From the NCBI RefSeq assembly GCF_002906255.1, contig NZ_POTC01000005.1, positions 49,841 to 113,840 on the forward strand: a stretch of DNA of 64,000 bases. The letters run 5' to 3'. The notes beneath the pieces are model-generated. The model had not been told where the DNA came from and did not search any database. It worked only from the letters and a program-made list of their open reading frames with translations. Position 1 is the stretch's first letter. Each line of letters opens with the position of its first letter. Made by a program: the position numbers and the translations under genes. This document shows positions 26,766-34,501 of this stretch, piece after piece. The DNA comes from Novacetimonas maltaceti (GTDB lineage Bacteria; Pseudomonadota; Alphaproteobacteria; Acetobacterales; Acetobacteraceae).

Positions 26766-26873
26766 CTGCCAGATGGTTTTCGACCATCATTGACCTCGGA
26801 CGCCTTGCCATCAGACTGGCGAGACGGATCGGCTTTGCCGTTTCTGGCGCTTCCACATCCGCTAACCTCGGCA
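26766..26873 (-). repeat. 108-bp direct repeat upstream of RT, distal copy
   Basis: Second copy of the three-hairpin module, 107/108 identical to 26412-26519. The 246 bp between the copies contain the candidate promoter and are not repeated. From here to the HTH gene (26874-27030) no gene is seen; the sequence becomes AT-rich near 26945-27040. Confidence 0.9.
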
Positions 26874-27030
26874 ATCTTCAAACTAAGCCATCGCCACATA
26901 CGACGGAATCAGACCAAGAGGTCCATAGCCGACTAAACGTCAGTGCCACAGTTAGATCAAAAACAAAAGAAAAAACTGGAAATTGTGTATGCTGCCTTGG
27001 TTAATCACATAACCTTAGACGCATGGCATG

Positions 27031-27366
27031 CTAAGAAAAAATAAACCTAATCAGCATTGCGAATAGCGTCATGCCGCCAAGCAGCACCAATGTAGCCAAC
27101 ATACCGACGCCGCGACGTCTGGGCCGTGGCGCACGCTTCCGTGCAGGTTGTGGGGCAGACTGAATACCAGCTTTCTGATCCAGCCAGGCATCGAGATCAG
27201 TGATTCGGAACCTTACGTCGCGGGTCCCATATGTGACAGACCGGGGCCCTCGGCCCATCCATTTCAAATTCCGCAACCGACCCGGACTGATGCCCAGATA
27301 TTCTGCCGCCTGCACGTATGTCAGGACAGCGGGCCTCATACCTTCAGGAAGTTCGGACGCCATCAC
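27031..27366 (-). CDS. AlpA/excisionase-like HTH protein with C-terminal membrane segment
   Basis: 111 residues. The N-terminal winged-helix of the excisionase/HTH_17 type covers about 14-64: 'YVQAAEYLGISPGRLRNLKW', then 'GPRSVTYGTRDVRFRITDLDAWLD'. A basic linker (ARKRAPRPRRR) leads to one hydrophobic helix at the C-terminus (about 88-111, MLATLVLLGGMTLFAMLIRFIF). Proteins of this HTH type act as excisionases or integrase regulators; the place beside the right attachment site supports that. A membrane tail on such a protein is unusual. The start follows the ATG-ATG pair at 27366/27363. Confidence 0.72.
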   Translation of the reverse strand: MMASELPEGMRPAVLTYVQAAEYLGISPGRLRNLKWMGRGPRSVTYGTRDVRFRITDLDAWLDQKAGIQSAPQPARKRAPRPRRRGVGMLATLVLLGGMTLFAMLIRFIFS

Positions 27367-27429
27367 TCTGCTACAAAATTATCAATGAAATTTCTGGGCG
27401 AGGCAGCCCAAAATGTCAATGTTTCGGCC

Positions 27430-27455
27430 TGAGCCATTGAGCCAATTTTGAGCCA
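27430..27455 (+). repeat. Triple TGAGCCA direct repeat near the right end of the element
   Basis: TGAGCCA occurs at 27430-27436, 27438-27444 and 27449-27455, in the gene-free stretch 27367-27557 between the HTH gene and attR. The same heptamer flanks the left end (13622, 13633, and inverted at 13663). This distribution is typical of arm-type integrase or excisionase binding sites. Confidence 0.65.
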
Positions 27456-27557
27456 AATGGAGGGAGATACCCCGTGACAAGCAGTGACGCCCGGTTATAT
27501 AAAAGTGGCGGAAGTCAGGTATTTTTGCAAAATTCAAGGTAAGTCATAGCATTCCTT

Positions 27558-27755
27558 CCGCCCTTTCACGGCGGCAACACGGGTTCGAATCCCGTACGGG
27601 ACGCCAGCTACTTTACCGCAGTTTACTGCGGGTCTTGGCTGATTACAGGCACTTTCTTGATTTCCAATCAGTTGGACTTTGAGCCGAACGGGTTTCCGTC
27701 ACTCAGGGATGGCTCAGTGATATCAGGGCTTTTCCAAAGCGAATCACAAAAGACG
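27558..27755 (+). repeat. Right attachment-site direct repeat (attR) running into a dead integrase
   Basis: 198 bp matching 13500-13708. The first 49 bp (27558-27606) are the 3' end of tRNA-Glu including CCA; the rest repeats the integrase leader and its first codons (ISGLFQSESQKT) and then diverges at 27756. One 11-bp TGAGCCA unit is missing compared with the left copy. The part from 27718 on is a relic of a second, truncated integrase gene. Confidence 0.88.
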
Positions 27756-28435
27756 GCCATCACGTCCGCCACGCGGCCATGCGGTCGTACTTACCCGGTC
27801 CTGAAGTTCAGATCTGCGACGGTGGGCCATAAGCCTCTTTTTCCACGGATATTGATGACAGGGAACAATCCGTCATTCATGGCCTGATGTTCCATCAGCT
27901 GCCCATGCTCCGGTTTCGCGATCTGCACCACGGGAAATAACCTTTTCAGGCATGCGGCGACAGCGCGGGAACATCCCTTTGGCGCGCACCCCGACCTTCA
28001 GGCTGAACTCATACAGACCCAGCGATGCGAGATCCTGCATGACCTCGGCAAGGAAATCCTGCGCGGGGACAACATGCGCTGGGCCGAACGTGTCCTGAGG
28101 AAAAAATCAAGATGATCCGGGGGATCTGAGACCAAAGGTACGCGCCCCGGCCGGACAGGCCCACCTGAGGGGATGATTGCGTAGGGCCGTAACGGGAAGC
28201 AGGAAAATCCACCATAAGGACCTGCCAGTTCATTATGAAATAGATGAAAATCAGGGAATTACACAGGAAGTGGCATCTTCTTTATTATAACTGATGATCT
28301 TTCATGCGCATCACTACAGGGAAATACAGCGTCAGGCTCTTATCCCCGGATAAATTCATCGCGAACAAAATAAATATTGCACATGATTTTTAATGTGCAT
28401 ATTGATGCTGAAGTATATTGCGGTAATGGTGAGAT
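27756..28435. other. Gene-poor relic region beyond the element
   Basis: About 680 bp without a complete gene. After the integrase stub, the plus strand from 27888 to 28115 is open without a start and ends HPFGAHPDLQAELIQ...EILRGDNMRWAERVL, which looks protein-like and may be the tail of a lost gene; its family is not recognised. From about 28240 the sequence is AT-rich and should contain the promoter of the gene at 28436. Confidence 0.45.
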
Positions 28436-29413
28436 ATGAAAAAGAACCTGTTTTTTATTTTAGTCATGGTGCCAATAGTATTTATAGCCCTGAAATCATT
28501 TTCCCCCAAGGATGACAGCACCGGCAGCAGCAGCAGCGGGGGTGGTAGAACAGAAACCCATGCCACCCATTGGGTTTATGATGAATCCGTTGACAAGATA
28601 CGGGATGAAACCACTTATTCCGCAAAAATAGACTCCCCGGATATAATAAACCTTGAAATACCCCTTGAAGGTGGGTCCGTATCCAGCCTTGTCCTCAAAA
28701 GGACATCAAAAGACCCGCGTACGAAAATCTACCTGAACGTAACGCCCGGCCAGTTCCCCGCTTCCCTCTGCCTGGAAGGGTTTGAAAGCCAGGATGAACA
28801 TGTAACGGTGAAATTCGACAATAAACCGGCGATTGACGTGCCTTACTGCTCGGACGGCACAACCAGCGCCACCCAGGCCATCCTGAAAGATGATGATGGT
28901 TCGATATTGAACAGCATCATGGAGTCCCACACCATGTATGCGGCCATTGATATGTTCCAGCAGAAAGAACACCAGGTCTCATTCGATATCAGCGGCCTGA
29001 AGTGGGCCAATACCGCAAACGGTGGCAATGCGGGTGCGGGCAGTGTCCTCGAACGCCTCATTGACATCGAAACCGGCCGGAAAGCGGATGTCCAGAAATC
29101 CATAGATTCTGACCAATTAAATAGCAGCAACAACTATTTTCATGGATTCCGCGTCAAATCATACAGCACTGACTGGAACGACGATGGCACCATGAAGTGG
29201 GGGGAAATCGTCATCAGCAGGGACGGCAATCCCCTTGATAAGATATTGCGGGATATGGGAAGCTACTGTCAGGTTGCCCCGAATGGATGGACCCGGACCC
29301 GGGACAGTTATTCCGAGGATATCCATATCGGGAAAGCAAACGGCAGGAAATGCAACGTCATGTATGAGACCAGAGACAGCAATGACTGGGACATATTCTA
29401 TTACAAGCCCTGA
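28436..29413 (+). CDS. Membrane-anchored periplasmic protein, unknown function, probably acquired
   Basis: 325 residues. One N-terminal hydrophobic segment (about 4-21) acts as signal or anchor, then a Ser/Gly linker (TGSSSSGGGR). The next part, WVYDESVDKIRDETTYSAKI with 'IPLEGGSVSSLVLKR', 'VTPGQFPASL' and 'HVTVKFDNKPA', resembles a widespread uncharacterised family with a W-x-Y...D-x-(M/I) opening and a beta-sandwich-like domain; this is a memory-based match. The second half (about 150-325) has no recognised features and contains two C-terminal Cys that could pair. Codon use is more AT-rich than the chromosomal genes. A strong terminator follows. Confidence 0.6.
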   Translation: MKKNLFFILVMVPIVFIALKSFSPKDDSTGSSSSGGGRTETHATHWVYDESVDKIRDETTYSAKIDSPDIINLEIPLEGGSVSSLVLKRTSKDPRTKIYLNVTPGQFPASLCLEGFESQDEHVTVKFDNKPAIDVPYCSDGTTSATQAILKDDDGSILNSIMESHTMYAAIDMFQQKEHQVSFDISGLKWANTANGGNAGAGSVLERLIDIETGRKADVQKSIDSDQLNSSNNYFHGFRVKSYSTDWNDDGTMKWGEIVISRDGNPLDKILRDMGSYCQVAPNGWTRTRDSYSEDIHIGKANGRKCNVMYETRDSNDWDIFYYKP

Positions 29414-29542
29414 CATGACTGACTGACGTTTCATGCCCGCCGCCCGGCAGGGAGGCGAGGCCAGCGTATCTGCAGACGTGCCATCGCATGCACGCGGCCC
29501 ATGTATCGGGCGGCTGCGGTATCAGGCAGATGCGACGATAAT

Positions 29543-29578
29543 GGGGCGGGGTCGGTTTCATCGACCCCGCCCCTTTTT
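29543..29578 (+). terminator. Intrinsic terminator downstream of the 28436 gene
   Basis: GGGGCGGGGTCG (29543-29554) pairs with CGACCCCGCCCC (29562-29573) and is followed by TTTTT (29574-29578). Confidence 0.9.
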
Positions 29579-29618
29579 CGGGTAATGACAGGATCATTTC
29601 CGATACAGGAGGAACAGG

Positions 29619-29909
29619 ATGGCATTCTGGATATTGGGGGAACCCGTGACCAGCTTCCGTAACGACATGCGCCCCGCCCAGCGCAAGGCGGCCGTCGCCG
29701 CCCCCGCCCTTGCAGCCATACGGGAACGCGCAACCCGGCTTCAGGAGGCGCTTGAAACCCTTGCGCAGGATATCGACGCCCTCCCCGCGACGCCGATCAG
29801 CGAAGATGCCGCGCAGGAAATCCGCAATGCCGCCGCCACGGTGGAGGAAGCGCACCACACCCTGCTAGGCGGCATGAATTACCCCTCCGTGCGGCGGAAA
29901 CAGACATAA
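29619..29909 (+). CDS. Small helical hypothetical protein (96 aa)
   Basis: A very good ribosome site (AGGAGGAACAGG) precedes the ATG at 29619. The product is almost entirely alpha-helical by eye (APALAAIRERATRLQEALETLAQDIDAL, then DAAQEIRNAAATVEEAHHTLL) with heptad-like spacing, so a coiled-coil or helical hairpin is likely. No signal peptide or membrane segment. Function unknown. It converges on the rhodanese gene. Confidence 0.65.
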   Translation: MAFWILGEPVTSFRNDMRPAQRKAAVAAPALAAIRERATRLQEALETLAQDIDALPATPISEDAAQEIRNAAATVEEAHHTLLGGMNYPSVRRKQT

Positions 29910-29973
29910 CCCGCAGCGGCCACCCCTTTTCTGGGAAAAGCCAGCGCCGGCCCACTTTCCTTTACCCGGCAGT

Positions 29974-30870
29974 CTATTTCGCAGTGCCCGCCTGTCCCGC
30001 ACGGTAGGGCGCTGCCGCCTTGGGCAGTCCGTCCTCGATCGGCAGGTCCGGGTTGCGGGACCATTCGTTCCACGACCCCATATAGATCCGCAGCCGCGTA
30101 AACCCGGCCGACGCCAGCGCGACATAGGTATTGGCCGCGCGTGCGCCCTTGAAACAGTAGATGATGATGTCATCATCGGGGAACAGGCCACGCGATGCGG
30201 CCAGCGCCCGGATTTCCTCCACACTGCGAAAGGCGGCGTGGTTGTCCGTGACCTGCATGAAATCGTACCATTCAATCCACACGGCACCGGGAATACGTCC
30301 CTTGCGCGGCGCGAAGTCAACGCCATAGGGCGACGAACTGTCCCCCAGCCATTCCACCCTGTCACGGTTGTCGAGCAGCCTGACCGTGGCGGAGCCAAGG
30401 GCCGCGCGTACGTCCGCATAGGTGGCCATCAGCCCGGCATTGATCGACAGCGGGAACTGCGTGCGCACCGGCGTCGTGACCTCGGTCGTGAACGCGCCGC
30501 CCTCCCTGCGCCACGCGCTCAGCCCGCCATCAAGGATGCCGACACGGGGATAGCCAAGGTAGCTCAGGATCCAGTATCCCCGGCATGACGCGCCATAGCG
30601 CGTATGCAGCGCGTCTTCGTAGATGATGGCGGTCTTTTTGCCATCAAGGCCGTAATCGGCGAACAGGCTGGCAAAGGTGTCCCGCAGCGTCTTCAGCCCG
30701 TCTTCGGTGGTTTCGGCCAGATAGGTGAAGATGTCGGGCATGTTGACCGCGCCGGGAATATGACCGGCCTCGTAATCCTTCCTGTCGCGCACGTCGATCA
30801 GGATGGCGTCGCCACCTGCCGCCAGCTTGCGAACATCATCGGGGGAATAAAGGACAGGTGTCGACATCAT
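29974..30870 (-). CDS. sseA: Two-domain sulfurtransferase (rhodanese)
   Basis: 298 residues from the ATG at 30870 (MMSTPVLYSPDDVRKL); ATG at 30867 and 30882 are close alternatives. An N-terminal rhodanese domain (about 1-140) contains 'ILIDVRDRKDYEAGHIPGAVNMP' and ends near 'GYPRVGILDGGLSAW'. The C-terminal domain has 'RLLDNRDRVEWLGD', 'RKGRIPGAVWIEW' and the active loop YCFKGARAAN with the catalytic Cys. It transfers sulfane sulfur from thiosulfate or 3-mercaptopyruvate to acceptors. It could work with the sulfide oxidation genes at 44.7-47.0 kb, but is not linked to them. Confidence 0.85.
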   Translation of the reverse strand: MMSTPVLYSPDDVRKLAAGGDAILIDVRDRKDYEAGHIPGAVNMPDIFTYLAETTEDGLKTLRDTFASLFADYGLDGKKTAIIYEDALHTRYGASCRGYWILSYLGYPRVGILDGGLSAWRREGGAFTTEVTTPVRTQFPLSINAGLMATYADVRAALGSATVRLLDNRDRVEWLGDSSSPYGVDFAPRKGRIPGAVWIEWYDFMQVTDNHAAFRSVEEIRALAASRGLFPDDDIIIYCFKGARAANTYVALASAGFTRLRIYMGSWNEWSRNPDLPIEDGLPKAAAPYRAGQAGTAK

Positions 30871-31108
30871 CGTTTTCCACATGGTTGAACGCTGATGACC
30901 AGCACTATCAGCAATGGCTGCGGCGATGGAGACAACGCGGCACGATGCCGCCATGATGGGAACGGGATGCTCCCGCCCCGCCCTGACGGAAGCCGCACGG
31001 TACAGCATTGCGTGAGATCAGGCCTTTTGTCGGGTGGCTGCATGATGGTCCATGTATGCCTGTGCCTGTCATCACACCTGTCCCACCACGCCAAGTAAGG
31101 ATGCAAAG

Positions 31109-32509
31109 ATGCGGACCGCCGGAAAACAACGCCTCCTCGCCACGACCCTTGCCACGACCATGGCCACATCCCTTGTCGCCGGATGGGGGGCAGGTGCGCA
31201 CGCGCGCCCTGTGCTGATGGAACATGCCAGCGTCATTGACGGCACCGGGGCGGCGGCGCAGGCCGACACCTCCCTCCTGATCGACAATGGGCGGATCATG
31301 GCCGTCAGCCCCCATATCGACGCCCCCCGCCATGCACGGCGCCTCGACATGACGGGCCGCACGGTCCTGCCCGCGCTGATTTCGGACCACAGCCATGTGG
31401 GGCAGGTGTCGGGAACCACCAATGGCGCGCAGAACTATACCCGCGCCAATATCCTTGCGGCCCTGCGCCAGTATGAACGCTATGGCGTGCTGACGGTCAC
31501 GGCGCTGGGGCTGAACCGCTCGCCGCTGTTCGATGACCTGCGCCGCGAACAGCATGCCGGGCGCAATCCCGGCGCGGACCTGTTTGGCGTGGACCAGGGA
31601 ATTGGCGCACCCGATGGCGTGCCACCGCAAAACCGCTTCCACCTTGCCGCTGACGAGGTCTTCCGCCCCATTACCCCCGATGAGGCCCGCGCCGCCGTCA
31701 ACCGCATGGCGGACGAGGGCACGGACCTGATCAAGCTGTGGGTGGACGACTTCCGCAATGGCGTGCCGGGGGCGAAGCCGCTGCCCAAGATGTCACCCGA
31801 CATCTATCGCGCCGCCATCACGCAGGCCCACCTGCGCGGAAAGCGGGTGGCCGCACACATCCATGACCTGTCCGACGCCCGCGCGCTGGTGCGAGCCGGG
31901 GTGGACATCCTGGCCCATGGCGTGCGTGACCTGCCCGTGGATACCACCCTGATCGAGGATATGGAGCAGCGCGGCACATGGTACATCGCGACCCTCGACC
32001 TTGACGAAGCCAACTACATCTTTGCCGAACACCCCGAATGGCTGGAGGACCCGTTCCTCTCCGCCGGCCTCGACCCCGCGCTGCGGGCGCAGTTCGCGGA
32101 CCCGAAATGGCGCGCGCAGGTGCTGGCCGCGCCACTGACGGCGGCCTCGCACGCCGCGCTGGCGATGAACATGCGCAACCTGCTGACGCTGTACCGTGCG
32201 GGCATCCATGTCGGCTTCGGCACGGATTCGGGGGCGATGCCCACCCGCATCCCCGGATTTGCCGAACATCGTGAACTGTACCTGTCGGTCGCGGCAGGGC
32301 TGACGCCGCTGCAGGCGATCACGCTGGCGACGGGCAATGCCGCAGCCCTGCTGCACCTGCCCGACCGGGGCACGATCGCGCCCGGACAGCGGGCCGACCT
32401 GCTGGTGGTACAGGGCCGTCCCGACCACGACATCGGGGACATCAACCACATCGCGCAGGTCTGGCAGCGCGGGGTCATGACCGACGGCCCGCTGGGCCAT
32501 GGCGGGTAA
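31109..32509 (+). CDS. Exported amidohydrolase-family metal hydrolase
   Basis: 466 residues from the ATG at 31109, with TAAGGA upstream. A signal peptide (QRLLATTLATTMATSLVAGWGAGAHA) sends it to the periplasm. The amidohydrolase fold is clear: 'TLLIDNGRI'-like beta-strand, metal-binding H-S-H in LISDHSHVGQVSG, the Lys region 'TDLIKLWVDDFRNG', His in 'KRVAAHIHDLSDARALV' and 'DILAHGVRDL', and the metal Asp in VGFGTDSGAMP, ending with 'GTIAPGQRADLLVVQG'. The substrate cannot be told; prolidase- or imidazolonepropionase-like enzymes share this pattern. It is divergent from the rhodanese gene. Confidence 0.82.
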   Translation: MRTAGKQRLLATTLATTMATSLVAGWGAGAHARPVLMEHASVIDGTGAAAQADTSLLIDNGRIMAVSPHIDAPRHARRLDMTGRTVLPALISDHSHVGQVSGTTNGAQNYTRANILAALRQYERYGVLTVTALGLNRSPLFDDLRREQHAGRNPGADLFGVDQGIGAPDGVPPQNRFHLAADEVFRPITPDEARAAVNRMADEGTDLIKLWVDDFRNGVPGAKPLPKMSPDIYRAAITQAHLRGKRVAAHIHDLSDARALVRAGVDILAHGVRDLPVDTTLIEDMEQRGTWYIATLDLDEANYIFAEHPEWLEDPFLSAGLDPALRAQFADPKWRAQVLAAPLTAASHAALAMNMRNLLTLYRAGIHVGFGTDSGAMPTRIPGFAEHRELYLSVAAGLTPLQAITLATGNAAALLHLPDRGTIAPGQRADLLVVQGRPDHDIGDINHIAQVWQRGVMTDGPLGHGG

Positions 32510-32619
32510 AGGCATGGCATGCAACCGCAATCCCCCGTACGCATTGGTTGCATGCGCTTTTGTCTGAAAGAGAATGGCCCCGAATATGGCAGACGGGACA
32601 TGAAAAGGAGACATCCGCA

Positions 32620-32964
32620 ATGGAACCATGGACCTCGTTCACCGAATTCGGGAAATCCGGCACGATCTACCAGTTCAAGCGCCCGCCGCAGGACCTGCCG
32701 GACCAGCCTGCAATCTTCCTGCTGACCACCGTCATGGGATCGGTCGCCAGGGGCGGGTCGTGGGAATTCCTCAGCCCCCGGATCGGGCGTGTCCACTCCC
32801 TGTCGCGCGACTGGGACAGCGTGATCACGCCTGCACGCGCCCGGAAGGAGGAAAGCGACGACGTGCTGGTCTGCTTCGTCTCCGACGGCTCACTGGACGA
32901 GGCGTTCGACGACCTGTGCAAGGGCGGCGCGCAGCCCCTGGGAAAAGACGATACGTCTGCCTGA
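32620..32964 (+). CDS. Small hypothetical protein (114 aa)
   Basis: AAAAGGAGACATCCGCA gives a strong ribosome site for the ATG at 32620; the frame reaches back to 32548 without such a site. The sequence (MEPWTSFTEFGKSGTIYQFKR, 'GGSWEFLSPRIGRVHSLSRDWDS', 'DDVLVCFVSDGSLDEAFDDL') is soluble and acidic at the C-terminus, with no signal peptide. No family recognised. A double-hairpin repeat follows 16 bp after the stop. Confidence 0.6.
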   Translation: MEPWTSFTEFGKSGTIYQFKRPPQDLPDQPAIFLLTTVMGSVARGGSWEFLSPRIGRVHSLSRDWDSVITPARARKEESDDVLVCFVSDGSLDEAFDDLCKGGAQPLGKDDTSA

Positions 32965-32979
32965 CAGGTAAATGGAATC

Positions 32980-33057
32980 AAAGTTTTTGGGTGCCGCCTT
33001 TTTTCAAAAAGGCGGCGTTCTTTGAAGCTTTTTGGAAAAAGCTTCACCAAAAACTTT
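32980..33057 (+). repeat. Dispersed double-hairpin repeat, copy 2
   Basis: The most complete copy: outer AAAGTTTTTGGGTG and CACCAAAAACTTT pair, enclosing GCCGCCTTTTTT-C-AAAAAGGCGGC and GAAGCTTTTTGGAAAAAGCTTC. It lies between two convergent genes and ends 7 bp before the sugar-porter stop codon. Confidence 0.88.
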
Positions 33058-33063
33058 CTTTCG

Positions 33064-34431
33064 TTATTTCATCTGGCTGAACGTGCCGTCTTTCAGCGAC
33101 GTCTCGATTTCCTCCAGCGAACGTCCGCGCGTCTCCGGCACGTAGCGCAGCACGAACACGAACGCCGCGAGATTCAGCGCGGCGAACATCCAGAACGTGC
33201 CCGCCGCCCCCAGCGCCTGCACCAGCGACAGCGTCGTCAGCGACACCACAAGGTCCGCCACCCAGTGCGTCGCGGCCACAAGGCTCATCCCCTTGCTGCG
33301 GCATGACAGGGGATAGACCTCCGCCCCCACCAGCCAGACCGCGACCGACAGGCTGCCGACATTGAAGATGGCATAGGACACGACCGCCGCCGCCGTGATC
33401 CATGTATTGATCCCCTGCGTCGCGCCAATGGCAAACATCGTGCCCAGCACCAGCAGCGACACCACCGCGCCGGGGATCAGGCGCAAAAGCAGCGTCCGCC
33501 GCCCCCAGGCATCGACGGCCCAGCTGCCGAACGTGGTGGAGGCCAGCATCGCGACCCCGATGGCGATCGAGGTCAGCAGCGCCGAACTCTTGCCAAACCC
33601 CACCCCGGCAAAGATCGTCGGCGCGTAATACAGCACCGCATTGACGCCCGTGATCTGGCAGAACAGGGCCACGCCGACCGACGCGACCAGCGCGGGGCGG
33701 ACCCATGGCTGCAACAGGGCGGACCATGGCGCCTGCTCGTCATGCATGGCGATGATGGAATCCAGTTCGGTCCGCGCCACGGCAGGGTCACGACGCAGGC
33801 GCTGCAGCACCTCGAACGCCCCTTCGAGGTTACCTTTCATCGCCAGCCAGCGCGGGCTGCGCGGCAGCAGCGACATGCCCACATACAGGATCACCGCAGG
33901 AATGACGCCCAGCCCGAACATCAGCCGCCATGACCGGTCCTGCAGGAAATAGCCCACGATGAAGGAAATCAGGATGCCCGCCACCACCGCCATCTGGAAC
34001 AGGACGACCATCTGCCCGCGTTTTTCACGCGGGGCGATTTCGGCAATATAGACCGGCACGATCTGCGAACACATCCCCACCGCCAGGCCAAGGATGAAGC
34101 GCGCGAACACCAGCAGCGAAATGCCCGGCGAAAACGACGCCACCAGCGTGCCGAATATGAACACGAGGGCGGCGAACATGATCATGTACCGCCGCCCCAG
34201 CCGGTCCGACAGCGGGGCCGCGATCAGGCACCCGCCCAGCGCACCCGCCACGATGGCCGACGTCACGACCTGCTGCCCCAGCGTGTCGAGCGTGAAATCA
34301 GGGGTGATCTGCAGCAGGGCGGCGGAGATGATGCCCGTATCATACCCGAACAGAAGCCCCCCCGTCGCCGCCACGGCCGCAATCAGGCCGACAATGGGGG
34401 GAGTGGAAGCCGTGTTGGTGTCTTGCGCCAT
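33064..34431 (-). CDS. MFS sugar porter (sugar:H+ symporter family)
   Basis: 455 residues from the ATG at 34431 (MAQDTNTASTPPIVGLIAAV); the open frame continues upstream but is not protein-like. Twelve transmembrane helices are expected. Sugar-porter signatures are present: GGLLFGYDTGIISAALL in TM1, 'DRLGRRYMIM', 'RFILGLAVGMCSQIVPVYIAEIAP', 'PRSPRWLAMKG' after TM6, 'QITGVNAVLYYAPTIF' in TM7, and 'VPETRGRSLEEIE' at the end. Relatives include XylE, GalP and AraE. The xylulokinase gene 1.3 kb away on the same strand suggests a pentose or pentitol, but this is inference. Confidence 0.9.
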   Translation of the reverse strand: MAQDTNTASTPPIVGLIAAVAATGGLLFGYDTGIISAALLQITPDFTLDTLGQQVVTSAIVAGALGGCLIAAPLSDRLGRRYMIMFAALVFIFGTLVASFSPGISLLVFARFILGLAVGMCSQIVPVYIAEIAPREKRGQMVVLFQMAVVAGILISFIVGYFLQDRSWRLMFGLGVIPAVILYVGMSLLPRSPRWLAMKGNLEGAFEVLQRLRRDPAVARTELDSIIAMHDEQAPWSALLQPWVRPALVASVGVALFCQITGVNAVLYYAPTIFAGVGFGKSSALLTSIAIGVAMLASTTFGSWAVDAWGRRTLLLRLIPGAVVSLLVLGTMFAIGATQGINTWITAAAVVSYAIFNVGSLSVAVWLVGAEVYPLSCRSKGMSLVAATHWVADLVVSLTTLSLVQALGAAGTFWMFAALNLAAFVFVLRYVPETRGRSLEEIETSLKDGTFSQMK

Positions 34432-34501
34432 TATTCTTGTTCTTTCATGACAGCGTAAGCAGCGTATGCGCGGACCGGTCAGCCCATGTGGCGGGTGGCC
34501 T

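Noticed and set aside
25141..26900. Diversity-generating retroelement (template/variable repeat pair with RT)
   Set aside because: The RT has R-Q-G-M-P-L-S-P rather than the DGR-type S-Q motif, the two repeats differ at only one base, and neither lies at the 3' end of a C-type-lectin-like gene.
25141..26900. Intact group II intron encoding its maturase
   Set aside because: No HNH endonuclease, no recognisable intron boundary or domain V-like hairpin was seen, and the hairpin-rich part lies entirely upstream of the RT gene.
28009..28233. 74-codon minus-strand frame in the relic region
   Set aside because: No ribosome site and no protein-like features; the opposite strand looks more like a decayed coding tail.
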